Assembly (NCBI GenBank): GCA_002427615.1 | Contig: DIFH01000031.1 | Location: 12,071-20,033 of the forward strand | From: Paludibacter sp. UBA5753 | GTDB taxonomy: Bacteria; Bacteroidota; Bacteroidia; Bacteroidales; Paludibacteraceae | Reading direction: 5' to 3' | Length of the DNA: 7,963 bases | In this document: piece by piece, positions 1-6,331 of the stretch | How the letters are laid out: each line of letters starts with the position of its first letter | Position numbering within the stretch: position 1 is the first letter of the stretch | The notes under the pieces: generated by a model | What the model was told of the DNA's origin: nothing | Database searches by the model: none | Seen by the model: the letters and a program-made list of their open reading frames with translations, nothing else | Made by a program: the position numbers and the translations under genes

Positions 1-13
1 ATTGTTTCATTAT

Positions 14-41
14 CCCCCAGTTGCGCTTCGCTTACTGGGGG
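14..41. repeat. GC-rich hairpin repeat
   Basis: The arms CCCCCAGT (14-21) and ACTGGGGG (34-41) are perfect inverted repeats. A small inner stem GCG/CGC (23-25/29-31) makes a compact hairpin. There is no T tract after it on the plus strand, so it is not a typical intrinsic terminator, although it could close a transcript from a gene upstream of the window. Its GC content stands out from the AT-rich surroundings. It resembles the short palindromic repeats scattered between genes in many Bacteroidota genomes, but copy number cannot be judged here. Confidence 0.6.
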
Positions 42-52
42 TTATTCATATT

Positions 53-70
53 TAGCCCCGTCGGGGCAAA
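53..70. repeat. Short GC palindrome
   Basis: GCCCCG (55-60) and CGGGGC (62-67) pair perfectly around a single base, inside a flank of T-rich sequence on the left and AAA on the right that extends the dyad. It lies 13 bases after the preceding hairpin, so the two may form one composite intergenic repeat. No function can be assigned. Confidence 0.55.
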
Positions 71-451
71 GAGTTTAGATACATAAAAATCAACTAAATG
101 GCTAATTATTATCAAATTTATTAGGGTGCTGAGTAGTTACTTTTTTTGAACTGTAAATATATTTCTAAATCTTCGAATTACAAGCAAAATAATTTTTTTT
201 TCAAAAAAAGTTCAAAATGTTTGATTATAACAAATAAAAGCCGTAAAATTGCACCGCAAACGAAATGTAAGCAAAATATCTATTTATTGACATTTTTATC
301 CTGAAATTGTCCATATATAAAGTTAAATTAAGCAAAACAACTATCACAATGATATTATAAATTAAGAATATAAGTAATATACAAGTTACAACTTACATTT
401 TGAAAGTGAACAGTCTCGTAAATCAACAATAACATCAAAATATTAACAAAA
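68..451 (+). other. AT-rich upstream region and leader of gdhA
   Basis: No open reading frame worth calling is seen here. The stretch is very AT-rich, with several A and T runs (for example 191-207). It holds one good candidate promoter (220-251), which would give a 5' leader of about 195 bases before gdhA. I see no recognisable riboswitch or strong hairpin in the leader. An E. coli-like TTGACA at 287-292 has a TATATAA only after a 21-base gap and is not convincing. Confidence 0.5.
220..251 (+). promoter_or_regulatory. Candidate gdhA promoter (Bacteroidota type)
   Basis: TTTG at 220-223 is followed after 20 bases by TAAAATTG at 244-251. This matches the Bacteroidota sigma-ABfr consensus TTTG-N19~21-TAnnTTTG with one mismatch in the -7 box. 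Transcription would begin near 256-258. The leader to the gdhA start would then be unusually long. A nearer promoter cannot be excluded, but no better match was found between this site and the gene. Confidence 0.45.
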
Positions 452-1786
452 ATGAATATCGAAAATTTAATTCAGTCGCTCGAAGCCAAACACCCGGGCG
501 AACAGGAATATTTGCAGGCAGTAAGAGAAGTTTTGGTTACAATCGAAGATGAATATAACCAACATCCCGAGTTCGAAAAAGCTAAAATAGCCGAACGTCT
601 GGTGGAACCGGATCGGATTTTTACCTTCAAAGTTCCTTGGGTCGACGATCGTGGAGACGTTCAGGTCAACCTTGGTTATCGTATCCAGTTTAACAATGCC
701 ATTGGCCCATACAAAGGCGGGTTACGTTTTCACTCCTCGGTGAATCTTTCCATCCTGAAGTTTCTCGGCTTTGAACAGATTTTCAAAAACGCGCTTACTA
801 CCTTACCTATGGGTGGCGCCAAAGGAGGATCCGATTTTAATCCGAGGGGAAAATCTGATGCCGAAGTAATGCGTTTTTGCCAGGCTTTCATGGTTGAACT
901 TTGGCGGCATATCGGTCCCGAAACTGATGTTCCTGCCGGCGATATAGGCGTTGGCGCACGCGAAATAGGTTATCTTTACGGTATGTATCGTAAATTGGCA
1001 CGTGAAAATACGGGAGTTCTTACGGGTAAAAATATTGAATTCGGTGGTTCACTGGTTCGTCCCGAAGCAACAGGGTTCGGCGGATTGTATTTTGTAAAAC
1101 AAATGCTCGAAACAGCAGGCCAAAGCATTAAAAATAAAACCATCGCTATTTCGGGTTTTGGAAATGTGGCTTGGGGAGCAGCACTAAAAGCTACCGAACT
1201 GGGAGCTAAAGTTGTAACTATCTCCGGTCCTGATGGATATATTTATGATGAGGACGGCATTTCCGGTGAAAAAATCGAATATATGCTCGAATTACGCGCT
1301 ACCTGCAACGATATTGTATCACCTTATGCCGAAAAATTCGGAGCTAAATTTGTTGCCGACCGTCGCCCCTGGGAAGTGAAAGTGGATATTGCCCTGCCTT
1401 GTGCTACACAAAACGAATTGAACGAAGAAGATGCCAAACATCTAATTAATAATGGTGTAATTTGCGTGGGTGAAATATCGAATATGGGTTGTACACCCGA
1501 AGCCATCGAACTTTTACTCAAAAACAAGATCATGTACGGGCCAGGAAAAGCGGTGAATGCCGGTGGTGTGGCGACTTCAGGACTTGAAATGACACAGAAT
1601 GCCATGCACATTTCGTGGACTGCCCCCGAAGTGGATGCCAAACTACATCAGATTATGAGCGAAATCCACAACCAGTGTGTAAAATATGGTCGCGAAAGCG
1701 ATGGTTATATTAATTATATGAAAGGAGCTAATGTGGCCGGATTCCTTAAAGTGGCCAAAGCCATGCTGGCACAGGGAATAGTTTAA
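452..1786 (+). CDS. gdhA: NADP-type glutamate dehydrogenase
   Basis: The product catalyses reversible reductive amination of 2-oxoglutarate with ammonia to give glutamate, a cytosolic nitrogen-assimilation step; enzymes of this family are homohexamers. The 444 residues match the usual length of the bacterial GdhA family (about 445-450). Visible active-site elements are the substrate-binding lysine in YKGG (K88), K112, the catalytic lysine in the signature LPMGGAKGGSDFNP (118-131, K124) and the catalytic aspartate in PAGDIGVGAREIG (D164). The C-terminal Rossmann domain carries GFGNVA (235-240). The residues after its second strand (SGPDG, 258-262) resemble NADP-preferring members, but coenzyme choice is inferred. 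The ATG at 452 is preceded by an A-rich stretch without a Shine-Dalgarno motif, as expected in Bacteroidota. It is a single-gene unit with its own promoter candidate and a strong terminator behind it. No damage is seen. Confidence 0.97.
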   Translation: MNIENLIQSLEAKHPGEQEYLQAVREVLVTIEDEYNQHPEFEKAKIAERLVEPDRIFTFKVPWVDDRGDVQVNLGYRIQFNNAIGPYKGGLRFHSSVNLSILKFLGFEQIFKNALTTLPMGGAKGGSDFNPRGKSDAEVMRFCQAFMVELWRHIGPETDVPAGDIGVGAREIGYLYGMYRKLARENTGVLTGKNIEFGGSLVRPEATGFGGLYFVKQMLETAGQSIKNKTIAISGFGNVAWGAALKATELGAKVVTISGPDGYIYDEDGISGEKIEYMLELRATCNDIVSPYAEKFGAKFVADRRPWEVKVDIALPCATQNELNEEDAKHLINNGVICVGEISNMGCTPEAIELLLKNKIMYGPGKAVNAGGVATSGLEMTQNAMHISWTAPEVDAKLHQIMSEIHNQCVKYGRESDGYINYMKGANVAGFLKVAKAMLAQGIV

Positions 1787-1812
1787 AATCCATTCCCGAT
1801 CATGAAAGGGGA

Positions 1813-1860
1813 AAAAAGAGAAAATCGCCAAAACATTTGGGATTTTCTCTTTTTATTTTA
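1813..1860 (+). terminator. Intrinsic terminator after gdhA
   Basis: The arm at 1813-1826 (AAAAAGAGAAAATC) pairs perfectly with 1841-1854 (GATTTTCTCTTTTT). The stem continues inward with CCAAA/TTTGG, leaving one bulged G and a three-base loop. A T-rich tail (TTTTTATTTT) follows. It starts 26 bases after the gdhA stop. The A/T-rich outer stem suggests it could also act on transcription from the other side. Confidence 0.9.
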
Positions 1861-1935
1861 CTTTTGTAACTAAATTCAAAATCAATCCCTCCATTTAGAG
1901 AACCTAAGGGATGGAACCAATTAACTAAGTTATTC

Positions 1936-1984
1936 TATATAGTGTTTGCAAGAAAACACTGAGTTTTCTTGCAAACACTATATA
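1936..1984 (+). promoter_or_regulatory. Perfect 22-bp inverted repeat before lysC
   Basis: The arms 1936-1957 and 1963-1984 are exact reverse complements with a five-base loop (ACTGA). They end 10 bases before the lysC ATG. No T run follows, so this is not an ordinary terminator. As RNA it would be a very stable hairpin directly in front of the start codon; as DNA it could be an operator-like palindrome. The left arm includes TATAGTGTTTG, one base off the Bacteroidota -7 box, so it might overlap a promoter. A remnant of a small palindromic repeat is the alternative. The structure is certain; the function is inferred. Confidence 0.6.
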
Positions 1985-1994
1985 ACAATACAAG

Positions 1995-3251
1995 ATGAAA
2001 GTATATAAATTCGGTGGCGCATCGGTGCGCTCGGCGGAAGGTATCCGCAACATTCTCCATATAGTATCCGGTGTGAGCGATGATCTTTTTATCGTTGTTT
2101 CTGCCATGGGTAAAACCACTAACGCCATGGAAGTGGTGCTTGATAATTTTATGAAAGCCGACCGCACTGCGGCGCTGAAAAAATTAGCCGAAGTGGAAGA
2201 ATATCATACACAGATAATCACCGAACTGTTTCAGCAACCTGAAAAAGGCAAAGCCGCAATAGAACCTTTGTTCGATGAATTAAAAACCCTTATCACGAAT
2301 GGTGTGGGCGACGATTACGATTGTTGGTACGACCATATCGTATCGTATGGCGAACTTATTTCCACCAAAATTGTCTCTGCATTCCTGACCGAATCGGAGA
2401 CAGCCAATACCTGGCTCGACATGCGCACTCTGCTCATTACCGACAGTAATTTCCGCGAAGCCAATGTGCGCATGGAAGAATCACAATTCCGGCTTAAAGC
2501 CACAGTGGATTTTACCAAAAGCCGGATTTATATCGGACAAGGATTTATAGGCGCTAATATCAAAGGAAATCCCACTACACTCGGGCGCGAAGGTTCGGAC
2601 TATACGGCTGCCGTTGTAGGAAACCTGCTCGATGCCGAAAGCGTTTCGATATGGAAAGATGTTCCCGGTATTCTGAATGCCGATCCGCGAATTTTTGAAA
2701 ACACGGTGCTGATTCCCGAACTGACTTATCTCGATGCTGTTGAATTAGCTTACAGCGGAGCACAAGTCATTCATCCCAAAACCATCAAGCCACTCGAAAA
2801 CAAAAACATTCCTTTGTTTGTACGCCCGTTTAGCAATCCGAACGAAGCAGGCTCGGTTATAAAAGCAAATACAGAAAATACGATTGATGTTCCCGTTTTG
2901 ATTTTACGAAAGCATCAGGTACTTGTTACTGTTCGCCCTCGCGATTTCTCCTTTGTATTAGAGGAAAGTCTGTCGAAATTATTTGCCGTCATGAGCAAAC
3001 ATCGACTGAAAGTGTCGCTAATTCAGTCTTCGGCTGTCAGCATTTCGGTTTGCGTCGATAATACGCGTTATTTTTCCGGAGCCATCGACGAATTAAGTAA
3101 CGAATTCAGAGTCAATTATAACGAAGGCATTGAATTACTTACCATCAGAGGCAAAAACGATGAAATAATACGAACAACAACCGAAGGACGTACCATACTT
3201 TTATCACAACACACCAGACGAACTGCTAAATTCTTGATGAAGGAAGTATAA
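1995..3251 (+). CDS. lysC: Aspartate kinase, monofunctional
   Basis: The product phosphorylates L-aspartate to 4-phospho-L-aspartate, the committed step toward lysine (and diaminopimelate for cell wall), threonine and methionine; cytosolic. At 418 residues it is a stand-alone kinase without a fused homoserine dehydrogenase. The amino-acid-kinase domain spans about residues 1-290. It shows KFGGASV (5-11; Ala where many homologues have Thr or Ser), VVSAMGKTTNAM (34-45), SYGE (117-120), TTLGREGSDYTAA (194-206) and WKDVPGILNADPR (220-232). Residues from about 300 to 418 look like ACT-type regulatory sequence, so feedback control by an end product such as lysine or threonine is likely; which one cannot be read from the sequence. 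The start is fixed by KVYKFGG immediately after the ATG. The gene follows a long leader hairpin. I see no clear terminator behind it. Confidence 0.95.
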   Translation: MKVYKFGGASVRSAEGIRNILHIVSGVSDDLFIVVSAMGKTTNAMEVVLDNFMKADRTAALKKLAEVEEYHTQIITELFQQPEKGKAAIEPLFDELKTLITNGVGDDYDCWYDHIVSYGELISTKIVSAFLTESETANTWLDMRTLLITDSNFREANVRMEESQFRLKATVDFTKSRIYIGQGFIGANIKGNPTTLGREGSDYTAAVVGNLLDAESVSIWKDVPGILNADPRIFENTVLIPELTYLDAVELAYSGAQVIHPKTIKPLENKNIPLFVRPFSNPNEAGSVIKANTENTIDVPVLILRKHQVLVTVRPRDFSFVLEESLSKLFAVMSKHRLKVSLIQSSAVSISVCVDNTRYFSGAIDELSNEFRVNYNEGIELLTIRGKNDEIIRTTTEGRTILLSQHTRRTAKFLMKEV

Positions 3252-3347
3252 TCATTATCCCTATTCTCAGAATTTGGTTGTCCATAATTTGGTGATTTAA
3301 TGCCCTAACCTGGACAAGCCAGAACCAAAAAGGTAGAACGCAAATTA

Positions 3348-3584
3348 CCTACGCTGCCGCACGATTGCATCCCCTCTGCTGCCGCACGATTGCATCGTGT
3401 GGCAACAACTTTAAATCAACACAATATCCAATAATCCTTTTGCTCGGGCATAATCAATTGCACTACTATCAAGGATTATGGAACTTATAATTTCTACTCA
3501 TTGTAACTCTTGTTTCTTGATTATTGTTTATTGTTTACTTGATAACTTACCTGCCACACGATGCAATCGTGCGGCAGCAGAGGG
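3348..3584. repeat. Palindrome-ended repeat, copy A
   Basis: The core has perfect 33-bp terminal inverted repeats, 3372-3404 and 3552-3584. Each arm is itself a near-palindrome that can fold into an 11-bp stem with a three-base loop (TGCCGCACGAT/ATCGTGTGGCA, one G-T pair). The interior of about 147 bases is AT-rich and has a further 9-bp inverted pair, ATAATCCTT (3431-3439) with AAGGATTAT (3471-3479). Upstream, 3354-3371 repeats the first 18 bases of the arm at a 25-base offset. It has no coding potential. It resembles a BIME or MITE: two inverted REP-like hairpins with no transposase. It matches copy B (6332-6536) in the same orientation. The right arm lies just past the endonuclease stop codon and could serve as its transcript end. 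Confidence 0.88.
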
Positions 3585-3611
3585 AACAGGAGGTTGTAAA
3601 CTTAGATTAAA

Positions 3612-4931
3612 CTATTCTTCAATCAAATCCAAAATCCAGTTAATCCAAGAAAGAATAGTCGAAGCGCGTCTTCGAAAAGTGTCTTCGGATTCAACATGAA
3701 ATAAATTTGAATCTCTCATTATTTCAACGATTTCTGATTTGGTCGGAATTTCAGCATTGTTGAAGTAAAGCGATAAAACTCTATTGAAAACTAAATGAGA
3801 GAGAATAGATTTTGAAAATTCAATTTGCCGTTCTTTTATAGGAAGTTCAAATAAATTTGTCCCTTTTGAAGTTAGAAAATAACACACTTCATTGTTTTCA
3901 TTCCGTCCACGTTCAACAAATCCTAAATATCTAGCTGCATTTGTATAGTAATCAACTTGTCTCATATCAAATGTATCACTTTGTTTAAAATCATAATCTG
4001 ATATTAATTCATCTTTTGTGAGACTTATTTTGTTCCCTAAAATCTCACATAAGTTTATTATCCTTTCAAATGAATCAGCTTGCGGGAATGGGATTTCAGG
4101 TTCAGGGATTATAATAGAATTATGAATCTGCCCTTGTATTGTTTCCGTATTTATTGCGAGTGAAGTATTTTCTTTTATTCTATATCTTTTCTGATTAATT
4201 AAACGAATAGAATTGTAGTTCGTTAAATCGTCAAAAACATATTCTCTCAAATGGAAAATCCCATTTGTGTATGTCAAAAATATAGGTCTTACTGGTTTTG
4301 AAATTTTTGATTCCCACAATCGGTAAGGATAATACAATTGACGTATATTGAAATCTGAAGAAATTGTATTCTTTGCTTCAATTAGACTTAAACTATTTAG
4401 TCCTTCAAATCCGGCATCTATTTCAATCTGAGACTTTTCAACACTTATATTCAAAAGACTGCTCATTGGTTGATTCCGGTAAATATTAAAATTAAATGCT
4501 TGTGAACTCATTCTGCCATTAACTGTTGGTAATAGAAGGTTATCCTGAGTGAAATCTTCAATAATACCAGATACATATGCGCCGTTGATTGCAACAGCTT
4601 CACTGGTTATATTGTTATAATCAAGACTTTCAATATATTCAGGGAATTCAAAATCAATTATTGGATCTTCGCACGTAGTGAAATCAGAGAAGGTTTTAAT
4701 GTCTGAAATAATATACTCTCCTCGCGAAATGGGTAAAATAGAAAGATTATTATCGGCGAAAATCTTTGGAAGTTGGAAACTATGGTCTATTTTAGCCATT
4801 AAACGAGCTTCTCTTTCAACGTTTATTTGTTTCGAATCAATAATAAATGAGCCTTCTTTCTGAATTGATTCAAATATTTTATGATCTTCGAATAGCTTAA
4901 TCCATCCTGTTTCATTTTTTGATTCTGCCAT
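3612..4931 (-). CDS. Type II restriction endonuclease, PD-(D/E)xK fold
   Basis: This 439-residue protein is the likely DNA-cleaving partner of the methyltransferase encoded just upstream. The catalytic signature is IEIDAGFEG...SLIEAKN: D172, then E185-A-K187, fitting the D-x(n)-(D/E)xK metal-binding site. It is followed by FNIRQLYYPYR (194-204), probably active-site support. The C-terminal part (about 285-439) is helical, with VDYYTNAARYLGFVER...YFLTSKG (326-356) resembling a winged helix that could read DNA. From memory it resembles proteins labelled type II restriction enzyme with DUF6996/DUF6997 domains; this needs a search. The recognition sequence is not known to me. The ATG is nine bases after the methyltransferase stop, so the two are co-transcribed and expression of the methylase comes first. 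Base composition is much more AT-rich than in gdhA and lysC. There are no transmembrane segments and no frameshift. Confidence 0.85.
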   Translation of the reverse strand: MAESKNETGWIKLFEDHKIFESIQKEGSFIIDSKQINVEREARLMAKIDHSFQLPKIFADNNLSILPISRGEYIISDIKTFSDFTTCEDPIIDFEFPEYIESLDYNNITSEAVAINGAYVSGIIEDFTQDNLLLPTVNGRMSSQAFNFNIYRNQPMSSLLNISVEKSQIEIDAGFEGLNSLSLIEAKNTISSDFNIRQLYYPYRLWESKISKPVRPIFLTYTNGIFHLREYVFDDLTNYNSIRLINQKRYRIKENTSLAINTETIQGQIHNSIIIPEPEIPFPQADSFERIINLCEILGNKISLTKDELISDYDFKQSDTFDMRQVDYYTNAARYLGFVERGRNENNEVCYFLTSKGTNLFELPIKERQIEFSKSILSHLVFNRVLSLYFNNAEIPTKSEIVEIMRDSNLFHVESEDTFRRRASTILSWINWILDLIEE

Positions 4932-4940
4932 AACACCTTA

Positions 4941-5783
4941 TTAATAGTTCTTAATTAATAGTTCTTCAATTTGACCTCTTTTTTCACCATCCGAATTGAT
5001 AGACCTATTCGCATTGATTGAATGTATTTTATATTCAGAATATAATTCTTTAATGAAAGGAGCAGATGAGTTTGATAATAAAAACTTAACACCTTTTTTG
5101 TCTAAATCATCACATGCTTTTTTTAATCTAGTTTGATGTTTTTCTGTCCAGCCTCCTTGAACATAACCTGTGAAGTTTGAACTTTCAGATATTGGATGGT
5201 AGGGTGGGTCTAAATATACAAACGTGTCAGTAGTTACAGCATTCAAAACTCTTTCGTAATCACCGTTTAGGATCGTAATATCGGATGAATTTAAATATTT
5301 ACTTACAGCTCTTAGAACGGGTTCGTTCACTATATTTGGATTAGTATATCTTCCAAAAGGGGAGTTAAATTCACCTAAACTATTTACTCTGTATAAACCG
5401 TTAAAACAAGTTTTGTTCAGATAAATAATTCTTGAAGCATGTTGAACGTTTGTCAATTCATCAAATAGCGGTTGTCTATCTATACCTCTGATTTGATAGA
5501 AATATTCTGAAGTGTTTTGATGTTTTTTAAGATCAAGCAATAATTCCTCTAAATTGTTCTTTATGACCTTATATACATTTATCAGTTCATCATTATAATC
5601 GTTAATTATAGCTCTTTTCGGCTCTAAATGAAAAAACAAAGCTCCTCCACCAATAAAGGGTTCACAATAATTAAGAGAAGATATATTTTTTGGAAGATGT
5701 GACAATATCTCTGGAATAATTTGTCTTTTCCCACCTACCCATTTTAAAAATGGGGCAACAAGTTTGTTTTTTTTCATTTTCAT
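4941..5783 (-). CDS. D12-class adenine-N6 DNA methyltransferase
   Basis: The product transfers a methyl group from S-adenosylmethionine to the N6 of adenine in a short DNA site, protecting host DNA from the neighbouring endonuclease. Its 280 residues match the Dam/DpnM/EcoRV alpha class. Motifs in order are FLKWVGGKR (12-20, motif X, AdoMet binding), EPFIGGGALFF (41-51, motif I), the catalytic LDPPY (191-195, motif IV) and a C-terminal NRSINSDGEKRGQIEELLI stretch (259-277) typical of the class. The target-recognition part lies between motifs I and IV, so the alpha order is clear. The exact site (GATC is common in this class) cannot be read. The first ATG is at 5783, but a second at 5777 fits the family start equally well. 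It is first in a two-gene operon with a promoter just upstream. No controller (C) protein gene is seen. Confidence 0.95.
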   Translation of the reverse strand: MKMKKNKLVAPFLKWVGGKRQIIPEILSHLPKNISSLNYCEPFIGGGALFFHLEPKRAIINDYNDELINVYKVIKNNLEELLLDLKKHQNTSEYFYQIRGIDRQPLFDELTNVQHASRIIYLNKTCFNGLYRVNSLGEFNSPFGRYTNPNIVNEPVLRAVSKYLNSSDITILNGDYERVLNAVTTDTFVYLDPPYHPISESSNFTGYVQGGWTEKHQTRLKKACDDLDKKGVKFLLSNSSAPFIKELYSEYKIHSINANRSINSDGEKRGQIEELLIKNY

Positions 5784-5797
5784 TCCTAATATAAGGA

Positions 5798-5828
5798 CAA
5801 AAATATAAGAAATAATTCAATTAATCAA
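5798..5828 (-). promoter_or_regulatory. Candidate promoter of the restriction-modification operon
   Basis: On the minus strand TTG (5828-5826) is followed after 20 bases by TATTTTTG (5805-5798), an exact match to TAnnTTTG. Transcription would start near 5791-5793, leaving a leader of only about 8-15 bases before the methyltransferase ATG (5783 or 5777). The match quality and position make it the likely operon promoter. Confidence 0.6.
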
Positions 5829-5902
5829 TATTTGCGGGACTATTACTTTAAGATTTCATTTAATTATGAAATTGACTTCATTTGTATAGCTTAATTTTTA
5901 GT

Positions 5903-5945
5903 ATCCCCTTTGCTGCCATACGAATTCTTTCGTGTGGCTAAACAA
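5903..5945. repeat. Degenerate third copy of the repeat end
   Basis: This aligns with the left end of copy A from about 3370: ATCCCCT(T/C)TGCTGCC, then ACGA, then TCGTGTGGC and ACAA are shared, with changes in the loop and a few stem bases. The hairpin is retained as GCCATACGAA (5916-5925) against TTCGTGTGGC (5929-5938) with one G-T pair. It shows that the CCCTCTG flank of copy A belongs to the family. The interior of the element is missing. Confidence 0.6.
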
Positions 5946-5972
5946 GATTGTTTTTATGCCATCATTCCCATG

Positions 5973-5990
5973 CGATGCAATCCCCTCTTC
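5973..5990. repeat. Fragment of the same repeat family
   Basis: CGATGCAATCCCCTCTTC matches CGATTGCATCCCCTCTGC of copy A (3362-3379) at 14 of 18 positions, the differences falling mainly in the hairpin loop. It follows the degenerate copy at 5903-5945 by 27 bases and is probably a further decayed half-palindrome. Confidence 0.4.
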
Positions 5991-6076
5991 GTCCAAGTTT
6001 ATTAATTTCTATGTACTGAATAGTTCTCCTCTTTGTTCAAGTCTATTAATTTCTAAACCCTGTAACGTTCAAGTCT
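5991..6076. repeat. Short direct repeats, 21-base unit
   Basis: GTCCAAGTTTATTAATTTCTA (5991-6011) recurs as a unit with two changes at 6035-6055, and its first 10 bases recur again at 6067-6076. The third unit runs into GAGCGAAGCGGGG and then AGACT, which is complementary to AGTCT (6072-6076). Spacing is irregular (44 and 32 bases). Too few and irregular for a CRISPR array. Confidence 0.5.
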
Positions 6077-6152
6077 GAGCGAAGCGGGGACTTAGACTCA
6101 TAATTATAAAGTTTTCAACTTCAACTATCAATTTATAAACTGATTTATTTAA

Positions 6153-6234
6153 AGCACAAGTTACGATTTGCTAAACTTGCGCTATGCAGGGAACATTACT
6201 AAATTACTATTCAGTGTTTGCAAACTTGTGCTAA
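6153..6234. repeat. Spaced inverted repeat
   Basis: AGCACAAGTT (6153-6162) and AACTTGTGCT (6225-6234) are exact reverse complements. A third version of the right arm, AACTTGCGCT (6174-6183), lies between them with one change. The enclosed 62 bases have no coding signal. It may be a small decayed palindromic element; there is no flanking duplication to prove insertion. Confidence 0.4.
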
Positions 6235-6331
6235 AAATGCCCATAATTGTTGTTCCTTTCTTTTTTTTGCGCTTACCCCCCCGTCTCGCTGGATATGGGA
6301 ATTTGTGCAGCGTCGTTGGGATTTGCAATGC

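Larger units (their letters stand above)
5829..6331. other. Gene-free stretch with decayed repeats
   Basis: No credible gene is seen on either strand. Possible frames here are short, unsupported by any family pattern, and one runs into repeat B. The stretch holds a small inverted repeat (ATTTCAT 5853-5859 with ATGAAAT 5866-5872), degenerate pieces of the A/B repeat family (5903-5945, 5973-5990), a 21-base direct repeat (5991-6055), a spaced inverted repeat (6153-6234), and a T8 run followed by a C7 run (about 6261-6282). It looks like accumulated repeat debris beside the restriction-modification genes. Confidence 0.6.

Noticed and set aside
287..320. E. coli-type promoter TTGACA...TATATAA before gdhA
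   Set aside because: The gap is 21 bases, and the host appears to use Bacteroidota-type promoters; the site at 220-251 fits better.
1324..1641. Antisense open frame of 105 codons within gdhA
   Set aside because: It is a shadow of the well-supported gdhA frame and has no independent signals.
3478..3699. Open frame of 73 codons on the plus strand
   Set aside because: It starts inside repeat A and ends in the antisense of the endonuclease gene; the corresponding part of copy B does not keep an equivalent frame.
5991..6076. Possible CRISPR array
   Set aside because: Only two full units and one partial, with mismatches and unequal spacing, and no cas genes.
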